From Punica granatum (lineage: Eukaryota > Streptophyta > Magnoliopsida > Myrtales > Lythraceae), in NCBI RefSeq assembly GCF_007655135.1, contig NC_045130.1, forward strand, positions 868,001 through 932,000: 64,000 nucleotides of DNA, given 5' to 3'. The stretch's first letter is position 1. Each line of letters opens with the position of its first letter. Both the position numbers and the translations under genes were made by a program. The notes beneath the pieces were generated by a model. The model was not told where the DNA came from. It made no database searches and was given only the letters and a program-made list of their open reading frames with translations. Shown here in pieces: positions 48,647 through 59,238 of the stretch.

Positions 48647-50300
48647 TTCCGGGCAGAATCAAGATCTCCTTCAGTCGAGTTAGGGTTTCGGCCGGAGAAT
48701 TCCAGAGTCAGTCAGGCAGTGCGGGGTTTTGCGACTGTGATGAGCGTCTGCTGTGGAGGTTCGCCTTCTGGAGGGAGTGGGCTGCCGAAAGGCAAATAGG
48801 ATTTCTCGGGATTAGTAGGCTCCATCGGCCCATTGGGCCGAGAAATGGCAGTTTTGAGCTACTCTGCTCCATCTGCCCATTGGGCCCAGTAGAGGTCCAA
48901 TTTGCATAATCACATCAAAGAAACCTATTTGATAAACAACACGATAATAATGCAACACGATAATAATGTAGAGGTCAATCCCTTGGATCGATTAATGAGG
49001 GTTGGGGCTTGGGATTTGTAAATAATTTTTATTTTAGATCCGACATTTGTATCCCAGATGGTGCATAATTTTTAGACGCGTTCATCGAACCATATGTCGA
49101 ATTATAGACGTGTGAATCGAGCCACCTGCCTAATTACACAATTCGTATACGGTTCCATTTACTAATGCTATGTTGGTCGTAATTGATTTTCCATTACAGA
49201 TCAACTACATATGAATAGCAATTATTTTGTTTGTTTTGACCTGTAATCGTAATTGCGATTACAAATCGGATTGCTATCCATAATACGGACTGAATAACAA
49301 AGCTCCACCCAAGTTATAGGTAATCGGTATTACCCGTCCATAATAGGAGTTTGAATTACTAAAAGCTTGTTTGGTTTGCAAATGTGATTTTAAAATTATG
49401 ACTTTAATCTAATTCTACCCACAACAAAACTAAATAACTCATACAAAGTCAAAGAGTGTGCTCCATTTATACCACTCTTTTTCAACAACAAAACAAAATA
49501 ATTCATACAAAGTCAAATGATGAGTTCAATTTATATCACTCTTTTTCAAAATCAAAATTTGATTTTAAAATCTTACTTTGAAACCAAACGCAGCATAAAA
49601 CACTGCCAACTATTCATCATCTCTTCAAATCATGCCTCTCCTGCCCTTTCCCATCGCCGCCGCCCCCTTCCACCATCGCACCCACCCCCCTCTGCCTTTG
49701 CCACCTCCAAAATTCCACCTCCGGCGATCAAGACACCTTTTCTACCATCCTCAGGCCGGCGAAACCAAATTCAGCCTTGGTGAGACTAGATCTGGCCTCA
49801 TCGACTCAATCTAGCTCGAGGTCTTGGCGAAGCAGCTAGAGCCTTACGAGCAGCTTGAGCTCCCAAGCTTCTTGGGGCTTGCAAGTTCACGTCTAGGTTC
49901 GCAACACCAACACAAGCCTAGCCATGGGGCTAGTAAGCCCCAGATGGCTCAATCAGCTCCGGCGAGCCCGACTTTGCTTGAGGATGGTCGACCACCTATC
50001 AATTCCTCTTATTACATATTTATTGCATTCCCCATGCACTAATCACATCCGCGAGAACCAAACACTGTCTAAGTGTGCTTTATTATAATTTTCCTGATTG
50101 ATTGACTCGTAAACTACATGTATGGTCACTTTTGACTCGCACTAGAAGTGACTCGGGAAAGTTGGACCAAAAAATATTTCGTCCCCGATATTATATGTAT
50201 TGTTCTTATTGACAGAAAATTTCAAAAAGAAATATGCTAAATGAAATAGAAAACCACCCGAAGAATAAGAGGGGAACGGACAATTGCAATGAAAACTCTG
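48647..50300. other. CSN1 promoter region and transposon-rich spacer
   Basis: Holds the CSN1 upstream region, a MITE at 49365-49594 and a Pro/Arg-rich low-complexity patch at about 49630-50010 whose open frames (60-88 residues) show no domain. The 3'UTR of the downstream minus-strand PMT gene is at the right edge. Confidence 0.5.
49365..49594. mobile_element. MITE, family B copy 1
   Basis: Starts GCTTGTTTGGTTTGCAAATG and ends TTTGAAACCAAACGCAGC. The interior repeats CAACAAAACTAAATAACTCA / CAACAAAACAAAATAATTCA and two ATTTATACCACTCTTTTTCA-like words. The same block occurs in reverse orientation at 56951-57184. Confidence 0.82.
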
Positions 50301-53300
50301 CTAGATATAAGTTTTGGTCCCTTGTGGGGAAGGTGCTGTCCAATACAGCTTCTTAGCCAAAAGAATTTTCTCCCTATTGAGAGGCCCATCTTCATGGTCC
50401 GCGATCCTACTCTCGTATTGCATCCCATCGATTATGGCCTTCACCTTCACCAGCATATCTACGTCGTCACGGAAAATTATACTACCCTCGGGCCTCAATA
50501 TCCGATCCATCTCCAACAAGATATCACCCGTGTCACACCTATTTTGAACAGAGAATCGATCTGTTTGTCAGACGGTGCAAGCTATACAGTGAGCAAAGTA
50601 ACTGGAACCAATTCTAGCAATCTTACCTGTCCTTGTAAATGGTAAATACAGAGTCCGCATGGATGAAGTCATAAGTTCTGGGATAAGTAGACATCGCCTC
50701 ACACCTAGAAAACATGACCCATAGGATCAAATCGAAGCAGTACGAAGCAGGCCTCGAGCAGATTAATGTTGTTGTAGTGGCATTAATAGATGGAACTTTT
50801 GAAAAGTTTGATCCACTTTATCAACAGAAAAAATCATCGACAATCATTCGCCCTTGTGTCGGGAGTAAGCCGTGGTCAAGTTCTGTGAAATTTGGGAGTA
50901 CGTGCATACTTTAATGGTAAACCTAATAATCATAGTAGGCCAGGGGGCAGTTGGTGCATGCAAATATTTTATGATAAAAAATCACAATCATTCCTGCAAA
51001 AAGACACCTATCATTCACCAATCAAGCGTATGGATATGGATATACTTAAAAAAAAAAGTCTAATCATCAAAAATAATATTATTAATAATAAAAGGCGTAA
51101 GATTTTTCATAAAATTAAACCAAAGGAATGGAATGTACCAGTCCTGATATGTGCCAATCAGCCCACGCTCGTAAACGATCCCGAGAGTGTTGGGACGCAC
51201 CTCGACAGGAACGACGTTCATGACCCACGCTGGGTCCCCCACAAGGGCGGCTGCGAACCCTCCCAAGTAAGCATTCATATCGAGACAATTACTGTACCGG
51301 CCTCTCTCGGCGAGTTGATAGTCCAGAGATTTGTAGTGTGCTACCCTTCTCTTCCACAGTTCCGTGTTCTCAGTAAAAGTCTCTGCAGTTATTCCTTCGG
51401 AGCTTCCACTCTTGATTCGAGGTGGCACCGCCGTCAACCTCTCTGGCCATCTCGCAAGTTGACCACCTGCGACCTCTCTAATATCGTACGCATCAGGGAG
51501 CGGGGTTATGCATGTCTCCATTTTTTTGTACCTGCATGCACATGCAGCTATCGAGAATTAGGATCAATCAAGTTAAAAACGAGTACAACTGCATTGTATG
51601 ATAATTTTTCACGAATCTGGTTAATGTTAATGTATGGTCGTCTGTCAATCGGGGCTTAAGTAAAGAGTCTAGGAATAAAAATATCGAGGGCTATAGAAAT
51701 ATCTGCTCTCATTATTTGGCACTACTCAATAGGATTTTCGAAGTCGTTTCGTTGGTTATTCAGTCCTTTCCAACCATCGTTACAATCAAAACAGACATGA
51801 AAAGACGCAAAGCCAGAAGCCAAAATTAGGAATGAAGCTAAAATTTCGTGATGGGTATATGCATTAATTCCTTCATCATGATATATAGTACAATGGTTAG
51901 GGGCCAGAATATTAGGAACGGTCCCGGAAGCCCCTGACTGTCGGGCTCCTAGACCATAAAATTTCCGTGATGACCGTAATACAAATAGAAATTCTCTCTG
52001 CGAAAAAAAAAAGAGAAGAATATGAAAGGTATTAAGATTGAATTACCAGGCTTTGTCAGGATCTTGTGCCGGGCAGAATTGCGGGAACTTGAAAACCTTT
52101 CGGTTGATCCTACAGTGGATGTGGTTGGTGGGTTTCTGCCATATAGCAATGTCCTCCTTCTGTTTCAGTCTCTTCCAACACAGGCTCCGAGCTATCGTCT
52201 CGATCCTGGACTGTTCAGCCTTAAGGTCTTTAGTAGTACGCTCCCACCCTCTCCAATGGCGCTCCCAATTGATCGGTGGGCCCGAAAGAATCCAGTACCC
52301 TCCCGGTCGTAGAACTCGGTCAATCTCCATCAGAAATAAACCATCTAATTGCACATGAAATTAAGACGAAGTGATTAGCAGTAATAAAGGAAGCGAATTC
52401 TTGACAATGGACAGCTCGGAACTTCAAAATATCATCCGATAATAATTTAACATCCATTCAGTGTTATCAGCTTACCATATTGACCCCAAGGTATAAGGCA
52501 ACGAGAGCAATGTGCCACATCAAAAGCTCGCGAAGGGTAAGGGAGCCTGTTTGAAGCGAGCACTCCGATCAAAGCGGGGACACCACGTTCAAGAGCGAAC
52601 TGCACCTGAGCTTCGTGGGTGTCCCGTGGTGCAAATGACACTGCTAGGATGTCCCGGGGCAAGAGGTAAGCTCCCCAGCTGGCTACCTATTGAATAGTGA
52701 AGATTGATTTCAGAATGACGCCAAAAGAGGGAACAAAATTATAGCTAGCTCGGTTATATGTCATCCTAAATTGCCCTTAAAAACTGAAATACGAGGGAAC
52801 CCATCTGGTTGTTGCAATAATACTTGAGGACAGTGAGTAAAAAGGAACAAAGTTTTAATGCTAGTGGGTGAGATACTTGGCTTTCTTAGTATGAAGACAT
52901 CGACAGGGCATTGCACCAAAGTTACCCTTTCAAATCATCATTCAATGTCTCCTTTCAACGCAAGAAGCTATGCTTTAGAGAAAAACAGCTATGACTTCTT
53001 AATTAAATACTACAACATTACAAAATGAGGGCTAAGATGAGATGAGCATGGAGCAGTGAGTGTAACGTCTCTTTCCCTACCAAAATAAACGTGATCTTCA
53101 AATTGAAGAAATAACGCATCCGTTTCGGTACCAGAAAGGGAGAAAATATATTGACTTGAAGATATATGGAAAAAGAAATCCAAATTATGTAGAGGAAAAC
53201 ATTAATTAATTAATTAGGATAAAATCTAAATTCAATTAGACCAGCTTGAAAATACAAATAAAACCAAAATGGATTGGTTCATGCGATTTCGGAACTTTAT

Positions 53301-54739
53301 TCCCTTTAAAAAAGTTCTCGAGTTCGAGTACGTTAGAAGAATTTTAGCTCATAGTAGGTCGATTGAGTCCTGAATATCAGGGTGCACACAAAAACAAATA
53401 AAGTAACAATTATCCATAAAACTATATTAGACATGTTATGGTAGAGAGAGAGAGAGAGAAAAAAAAAAAAAAAGCTCTTTGGATCAAAGAATGCATGCAT
53501 GCTAAACCTTATGCCAGTCATGAAAATGGCCGTAATTCAGGTTCAGAAGAATTTACAAATATTTTTTCAAGTGCAAAGAAAAAAAGGGAAATATTTCTGA
53601 ATCTGACAAAATTTGATCTTTAACTAAAACGCCAAAAAAAAAATTAAGAGCTAAGACCATAGAAAATTAGTGGTCTCACAAAAAAAAAAGGATAAGTGCA
53701 AATCTTTGGACTCAGACGTATGCAGACACAGGGCCAATTATTTTATGTTTAGCATTGTAAATTCATAATGCATCATCGACATCATGTCTTAATTATCAAG
53801 CAAAGAGAGAATAAAATCTAACTTCAGTTTTCACAAGATTAGTTTTTGAACCGGAAGTTGAAAATTGAGCTTGTACATTACCCCACAACCAGTGTCGAGG
53901 GCGGTCCTCACGGACCCATCCTTGAGATTGATCAGCTTCCCGATGTCGTCGATATAAGCACCGGCACCATTCGGGAACATCGTGCCACCACCAGGGAAAT
54001 GGAAGCGATCTCCATTAAACCGGACCCAATTCTGGTTCTTCTTCTCCACGGTCAGCTCTCTGTGGGGCACATTCGCGAACCACGCAAAGTCACGGCTCTC
54101 CGGCCACCGGAATGGCAGCCGGTACCCGTGAGGAGCTGGAATCCGGCACCGGAGCTTCTCCTTCTCCTCCGGGCAGTGCCTCTCCCTATATATTAACCTT
54201 TTTGACCCCAAAAAATATAAGAAAATAAATAAACAGAAACAGAGAGAGAATCAGAATCAGAATCAGAATCTTCCTTAAAACTGAGACAATTGTCCTCCTT
54301 ATTTATTCTTACAAAAAATGTCAGAAGCAGCGAAGCGATGGTAATGTCCAACGAACCTGTCCCTCTCGAACTTCAGCGATCGTTGGGCGTCCTCGCAGGG
54401 GGTGTACTCACTGAGCCGAGGGTGGCAGGGCGGGAAGTGGGGCACGCGCGCGGAGGCCTCCTCTGCAGCCAGAGGCAGGAGGTTGTCCGATGTGTGTCGG
54501 GGGAAGAAATCGAGCGGGGCGGTCCGGCCAGTGGCAGTATGGGACACGTTGCATGGGGTCTTGGAGACGATGGAGAGGTGCGAGAGGCGGCCGGAGACGG
54601 AGCCGGAGCCGGAATGCTGCCAGATTCCGACGACGTAGAACAGGGTGCAGCAGATGGGCACCACCGCTATGTAGTAGACGTTGGCCCTCCTCGTGCTGAA
54701 TCGGACGAGGCCGAGGAAGCTCAGCCGCGAATTGGCCAT
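50301..54739 (-). CDS. PMT-family methyltransferase (QUA2/PMT16-like clade)
   Basis: Second, diverged DUF248 methyltransferase, expected as a Golgi type II membrane protein acting on cell-wall polysaccharide. Seven exons (transcript order): 54357-54739, 53882-54197, 52476-52686, 52047-52344, 51139-51531, 50627-50704, 50301-50538; 638 residues. One membrane segment about residues 20-42 ([20 protein letters not shown]), then the luminal part with [33 protein letters not shown], motif [65 protein letters not shown] and WVMNVVP. The exon phases are the same as in the QUA3-like gene, showing common descent. By memory it corresponds to At2g45750, adjacent to BAP2 and PEX11D in Arabidopsis. The 1.2-kb intron between the exons at 53882 and 52686 is AT-rich and without a gene. 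Confidence 0.94.
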
Positions 54740-55170
54740 CTCCGTTTCGGGGAAATTAAGGGAAAAAAGAGAGAGAAAATGGAAAACTCCGAAAAAACAG
54801 TTTCAGGATCGAAGTAGCTAGAGGTTCTAGCTCTGCCGGAAAGGTAACGATCGAGCTCTTTCTCAAGATTGGAAACAATGGAGGGCAGAGGAACCGAAGG
54901 GTTGATGAGGCGGTGGCGACTCGGAAATACGCGCCACCGCATTCATGGCTCGTGATCGGAGTGAATGTGGACAATGAGACGTAGAAGCTCCTCTCTCTCT
55001 CTCTCTCTCTGGTTTTAGTAAGCATCCGAAAGTGGAGAGAGAGAGAGAGAGAGTGAAGAAATGTGATGTTTTATAGGTCTTGGGGGTATAAATGGAAACA
55101 AAGCAATAGAAAAGGGAGCTCTCCGGATTCTGTGCAAAATGGCTTTTGTTCTTGATTCTTTAACTTTTCA
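54740..55170. promoter_or_regulatory. Upstream leader of the PMT gene at 50.3-54.7 kb
   Basis: Minus-strand leader and promoter. A (CT)n/(GA)n pair at about 54990-55009 and 55037-55052 forms complementary tracts about 30 bp apart that could pair into a hairpin in DNA or RNA. Confidence 0.45.
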
Positions 55171-55178
55171 CTCCTTTG

Positions 55179-55734
55179 CAGTGTTATCAGAACCGGACCG
55201 GATGATGAACCGAAAGGGGTACGGGGTCATGGGTTTATGGGTCCAACCAGGGGTTCGATGGGTCGGACCGCTCGTTTATTTAAAATAAAATAAATATTCA
55301 TATTATTAAAAAAATTATGATAATTAAGATAAAAGTATGATGATTTTAAAGAAATATAACAATAGTATAAGAAAGTATCTATATTTAATATTTCTTACTT
55401 CAAAATAAATATTTTATTTTAATAAGTACTTAAAAGTAGAGTTAAAAGAACAAAAAAGTGGTGGTGGCTTGGTTGGTAGTATGCTAATATGAAAAGCAAG
55501 AGGTCATGAGTTCAAATCCTTACACAACCAACCAATTTTTACATTAAATAGGAAACCCATAAAAACCCATAGAACCGGCCGGTTTAATGAAATTTTGCTT
55601 AAAACCGGCCGGTTCAATGGGTCTGGCGGTTCAAAGCTGCCATTTCGGTTTTTAGGCGAACCGGACCGGACTTGGTGCCGGTTCCCGGTCCGACCGGTCG
55701 AACCGGTCGGTCCGGTCCGGTTCTGATAACAATG
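55179..55734. mobile_element. Non-autonomous hAT-type element with 8-bp TSD
   Basis: 556 bp with terminal inverted repeats CAGTGTTATCAGAACCGG on the left and the complement of CATTGTTATCAGAACCGG on the right; CA(G/T)TG ends are typical of hAT. CTCCTTTG lies directly outside both ends (55171-55178 and 55735-55742), a perfect 8-bp target duplication, the hAT length. The subterminal regions are rich in GGACCGG/CCGGTTC words, as in hAT transposase-binding arrays. No transposase is encoded. A tRNA-like Pol III promoter lies inside (55465-55519). Confidence 0.92.
55465..55519 (+). repeat. tRNA-like (SINE head) sequence inside the hAT element
   Basis: TGGCTTGGTTGGTAG resembles a tRNA A box with D-loop, and AGTTCAAATCC, 33 nt further on, resembles a B box. 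The segment between reads like an eroded anticodon arm and variable region (TATGCTAATATG, AAAAGCAAGAGGTCATG). It fits a tRNA-derived SINE head or captured tRNA relic rather than a working tRNA. Confidence 0.6.
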
Positions 55735-56647
55735 CTCCTTTGTCTCCCCCACTCGTATTACTCCTCCGTTTTCGTCACGATTTTATTATTTTTCTTCGCG
55801 ATAAATCCCGTTGTAATATGAGGCCGTACAGTTGATCAAATCCTACCGGATGGGCAATTGGCCGGATGATGACGATTGCTTTTTTTTTTCCTCTCCTTTT
55901 AGTGTGCATCCTAATATTCAAAAGTTTAACGGGCCATAATTAATCCAATTTGAGTTAGATTGATGCATTTTCGAAGTAAAACTTTCTTAATTATTGGATA
56001 TTCTTAATTCACAAGAATTAAATCGAAAATTTTACTCCGAGAAATATGTGTGAATTGCTGAAATCAATCCATGTAAGTGACCCTTGCCTAGTTTTAGATA
56101 TCGTTGCATCATCATCGTCGTATATAAAATGCAATGGAAGTATAAATAAATATGTTTGTGACAATGAATAATTAGACTTTAGGAATGTGTGCTCATCTCC
56201 ATTTCCAAACAAAGTAATTTGTTTTCAGCATGGGAAAGTAAAATAAGTCAAAACAGTTGTAAATGTTCAGTCCCAAAAAAAAAAAAGTATGGGAAAAGAA
56301 AATAAGAGCCTCCCAAGAAGGACCAAAAATTTTCCTTACCTATGAAAGAGAATGGACCGTCGCGTAACACCGATTCTGCCCTTCCACTTTGAAATTCAGC
56401 GGTCGATTCTCGTCACCGAATCTCATAATATTAAAACAATCGAACTCCGTCGATAACCGGAATAATGCGGTCTTTCACCCCAAAAAGAAATATGTATGTA
56501 TATCAGGGATATTATAGGAAAACGTTGTGTTGCATGTTGGTCACGGCAAACATTCATCATTTTGACAGAAAAACTGTCGGAGTTTTCTTGCGATTGGGGT
56601 TTGATTTCGGGCTTCAAATGAAAATGGGTAACTCTAAAAAAATTAAT

Positions 56648-56950
56648 TGTATGTTTGGTTTTAGAGTAAAATAGGGTTGAGTTTTGATTTTAAATGGGTT
56701 ATAATTATTATATTGTTGAATTATGAGAAAAGGTATGAAAATGCCACGAATAATTAAGAGAAAGTGATAATTGTGCAATGAATTGTTGAAAAAAGTAATG
56801 AATAGTTGAGAGAATTTAATATTAAAAATTAAATTGAGTATAATAGAGTTATATGTGGATTTATATATGGAGCTCACCTTTTTTAATTGAAAGAGTTAAA
56901 TTTTTATTATGTAGTGAGTAAAGTTAAAAGTTAAAATTAAAGTTTTATGT
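56648..56950. mobile_element. AT-rich MITE-like segment adjoining family B copy 2
   Basis: Begins TGTATGTTTGGTTTTAGAGT and ends in AAAGTTAAAATTAAAGTTTT directly next to the family B element. Composition, the GTTTGG start word and position suggest a nested or abutting MITE; terminal repeats are weak. Confidence 0.45.
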
Positions 56951-57184
56951 TGCGTTTGGTTTCAAAGTAGGATTTTAAAATCAGATTTTGATTTTGAAAA
57001 AGAGTGTTATAAATGGGGTTCACCCTTTGACTTTGTATGAGTTATTTTGTTTTGTTGTTGAAAAAGAGTGGTATAAATGGGGCCCACTCTTTGATTTTAT
57101 ATGACTTTATATGAGTTATTTTGTTTTGTTGTAAGTAGAATTATGTTAGAGTTGTGATTTTAAAACTCACAATCCAAACAAGCC
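56951..57184. mobile_element. MITE, family B copy 2
   Basis: Starts GCGTTTGGTTTCAAAGTAGG and ends ACTCACAATCCAAACAAGCC. It is the reverse complement arrangement of 49365-49594, with TGAAAAAGAGTGTTATAAATG and TGAAAAAGAGTGGTATAAATG (20-base words shown in part) and TTATTTTGTTTTGTTGT repeated twice inside. Confidence 0.8.
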
Positions 57185-57541
57185 TTTAAAATCACATTAT
57201 AAAATCAAACGGGACGTAAATTAATTAGGGTTTGCTTAAGAATTGGTAACTGGTAGGACCCATCAATTTTAACATAAGGGAATATATATAATAAATGCAG
57301 AGAAAAGTTGTTTGTTCTCCTCTCTTGCCCTCTTGGTCCCTCTCCCCTGCAGAAAAGCCACTATTAATTAATTTAATTAATGTATAGTGTATTAAAATGT
57401 TATGCTAAATTTTGGTAAGGATATATATATACACGTTTTATGGAGATCCATTAATTTTCTCTTTTGCTGACTTTAATTTCTAATCAATTGCTTGAAAATA
57501 GGGATGGATGCACCACCTAGTACAAGTTTACAAAGTAAAAG

Positions 57542-57543
57542 AT

Positions 57544-57569
<26 letters not shown>
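57542..57569. repeat. (ATT)n microsatellite
   Basis: About nine consecutive ATT/TTA trinucleotides. Confidence 0.9.
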
Positions 57570-57576
<7 letters not shown>

Positions 57577-59238
57577 ATTATCGATAATGAGGGCTCAAAA
57601 TGGTGGCGGGTGGCGGCAGCTTTGCTATTGCTACTGCTAGCTATCTGAGGTGTAGTCAGCCATGCAAATTGCAAAAAGGATCTGCCCTTTGTGACACGTG
57701 GGTAGGGATGGAGATGCAGTTGCAGACTGCGGCGGAATCCTTCTCTTCTTTCCGGTACTCCGCTTTGCTTTGGAATTTATTCCCAATGCACCGACACCAA
57801 TACCTTCTTCACCAGACGCTTTCGCTCATCAACAAAAGTCTCTCCTCCCTTTTCCTTTTACACTGATGAGAGGGAAATGAATCCCTTCGATTTTTAATTG
57901 CTCTCCAGCCCCACAACTTTCACCTGCACCTTTACAGGACCGACATCCGATAATCATCGCATCAACTTTTGGTGATGGGATACATGATATTGAATGGAAA
58001 TAAGTTTCACCAGATGGTCACGAAAAGTGGGACCAACTGAAACATACGGTTCGATGAACGGACAGGAAATGACACCGGAACACATCGTCAAATCATTCTC
58101 ATCATAAGGCGTTCACAATTCTAGAGCAACCAATGAAGAACAGAAGAGGATCAATGTTGGAAAAAGGAGTGCGACCTAACATGGGACCAAGAATCCCAAA
58201 AGAAGCAATGGGGGCGGGGGCTTCGATTAAAAAAAAAAAAATTGTTCCGATGGTAGGGTCCACGCACGAATGGAGTTGCTGCGTCCCATAAAAGGCTTTC
58301 CTCAAGCAGCGGAAATAAGAATGGGAAGTTGAGTTATTGGTATGGGGCATGTGCACAATGGCCCAAAAGTCGCAACACTGCACGTGGTTCTTACTAACTC
58401 CCCCCCCAACCCAATCCTAACCCCTAGCCGATTGTACTACAGCGTAGACAAACTTTAGTCAAATCCATTTCGCATAAAAAAGACTAATTTAAAAAAAAAA
58501 AAGGGAAAGATTTTAAGAATCACACTAGGAAATTCATTTTCCATCAAATAAGAAACTCGAATTGCTATAGTCTCCCACCACTGCTCATAGCCATACTACT
58601 ACGAACCTCTCCCTCTGCCTGTGCCATTTGCAGCCAAGGAACAGATAGCCAAGATCGAGTCGGCCCAGGTGAAATCTGACTCGGATCAGAAAATACCTGG
58701 CCTTGTACTAAAAAGTACTCGACTTAAATTGTTTGGCATCTATGCATCCAAACAATGGAATGGCCAAACGACTTTCTGCATACACAAAGAAGATAGGAAA
58801 AGGAGACACGAGCTAACTCTTTCGGGCATCAAGATGAAAAGGCATCAAGCACCAACCTCCCTCTTCCACTTATTAGCAGCGAATACCCGACTAAATAAAG
58901 GTCCAAGACAAATCGAGCCCATGGAGAATTCATTACACAGCCAATGAGGAAGCAAACTATGAATATAAATATAACTGCCTGAGCTATCACACTACGAACC
59001 TCGCTAACCCATAGGACAACAGTGGAGCAGATTATTACTTATTTGACCAGTTAAAGGAACAGAGCCAACCGCAGCAACAAAGTTGAAAGACAGAACTGGG
59101 AAACTTGAGTACTGGCCACCAAGAGGGTGGTCAAGGAAAGAGCTTATCCTAATTCTGGACTCACTTGTTGCTGCTCCAAGCAGTTTTACTTACACCACCA
59201 TCAATTGCAGCTTGTTTGAGTACAACAGCAATCCCTCC

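Larger units (their letters stand above)
55743..59238. other. Transposon-rich spacer between PMT and PEX11 genes
   Basis: AT-rich; contains MITE-like sequences at about 56648-56950 and 56951-57184, an (ATT)n run at 57542-57569, and no recognisable gene. Open frames at 57600-57866, 58102-58383 and 58621-58947 lack homology that I recognise and cross low-complexity sequence. The PEX11 3'UTR is expected near 58.9-59.24 kb. Confidence 0.5.

Noticed and set aside
58621..58947. 108-residue plus-strand frame
   Set aside because: No recognised similarity, on the opposite strand next to the PEX11 3' region, and flanked by low-complexity sequence.
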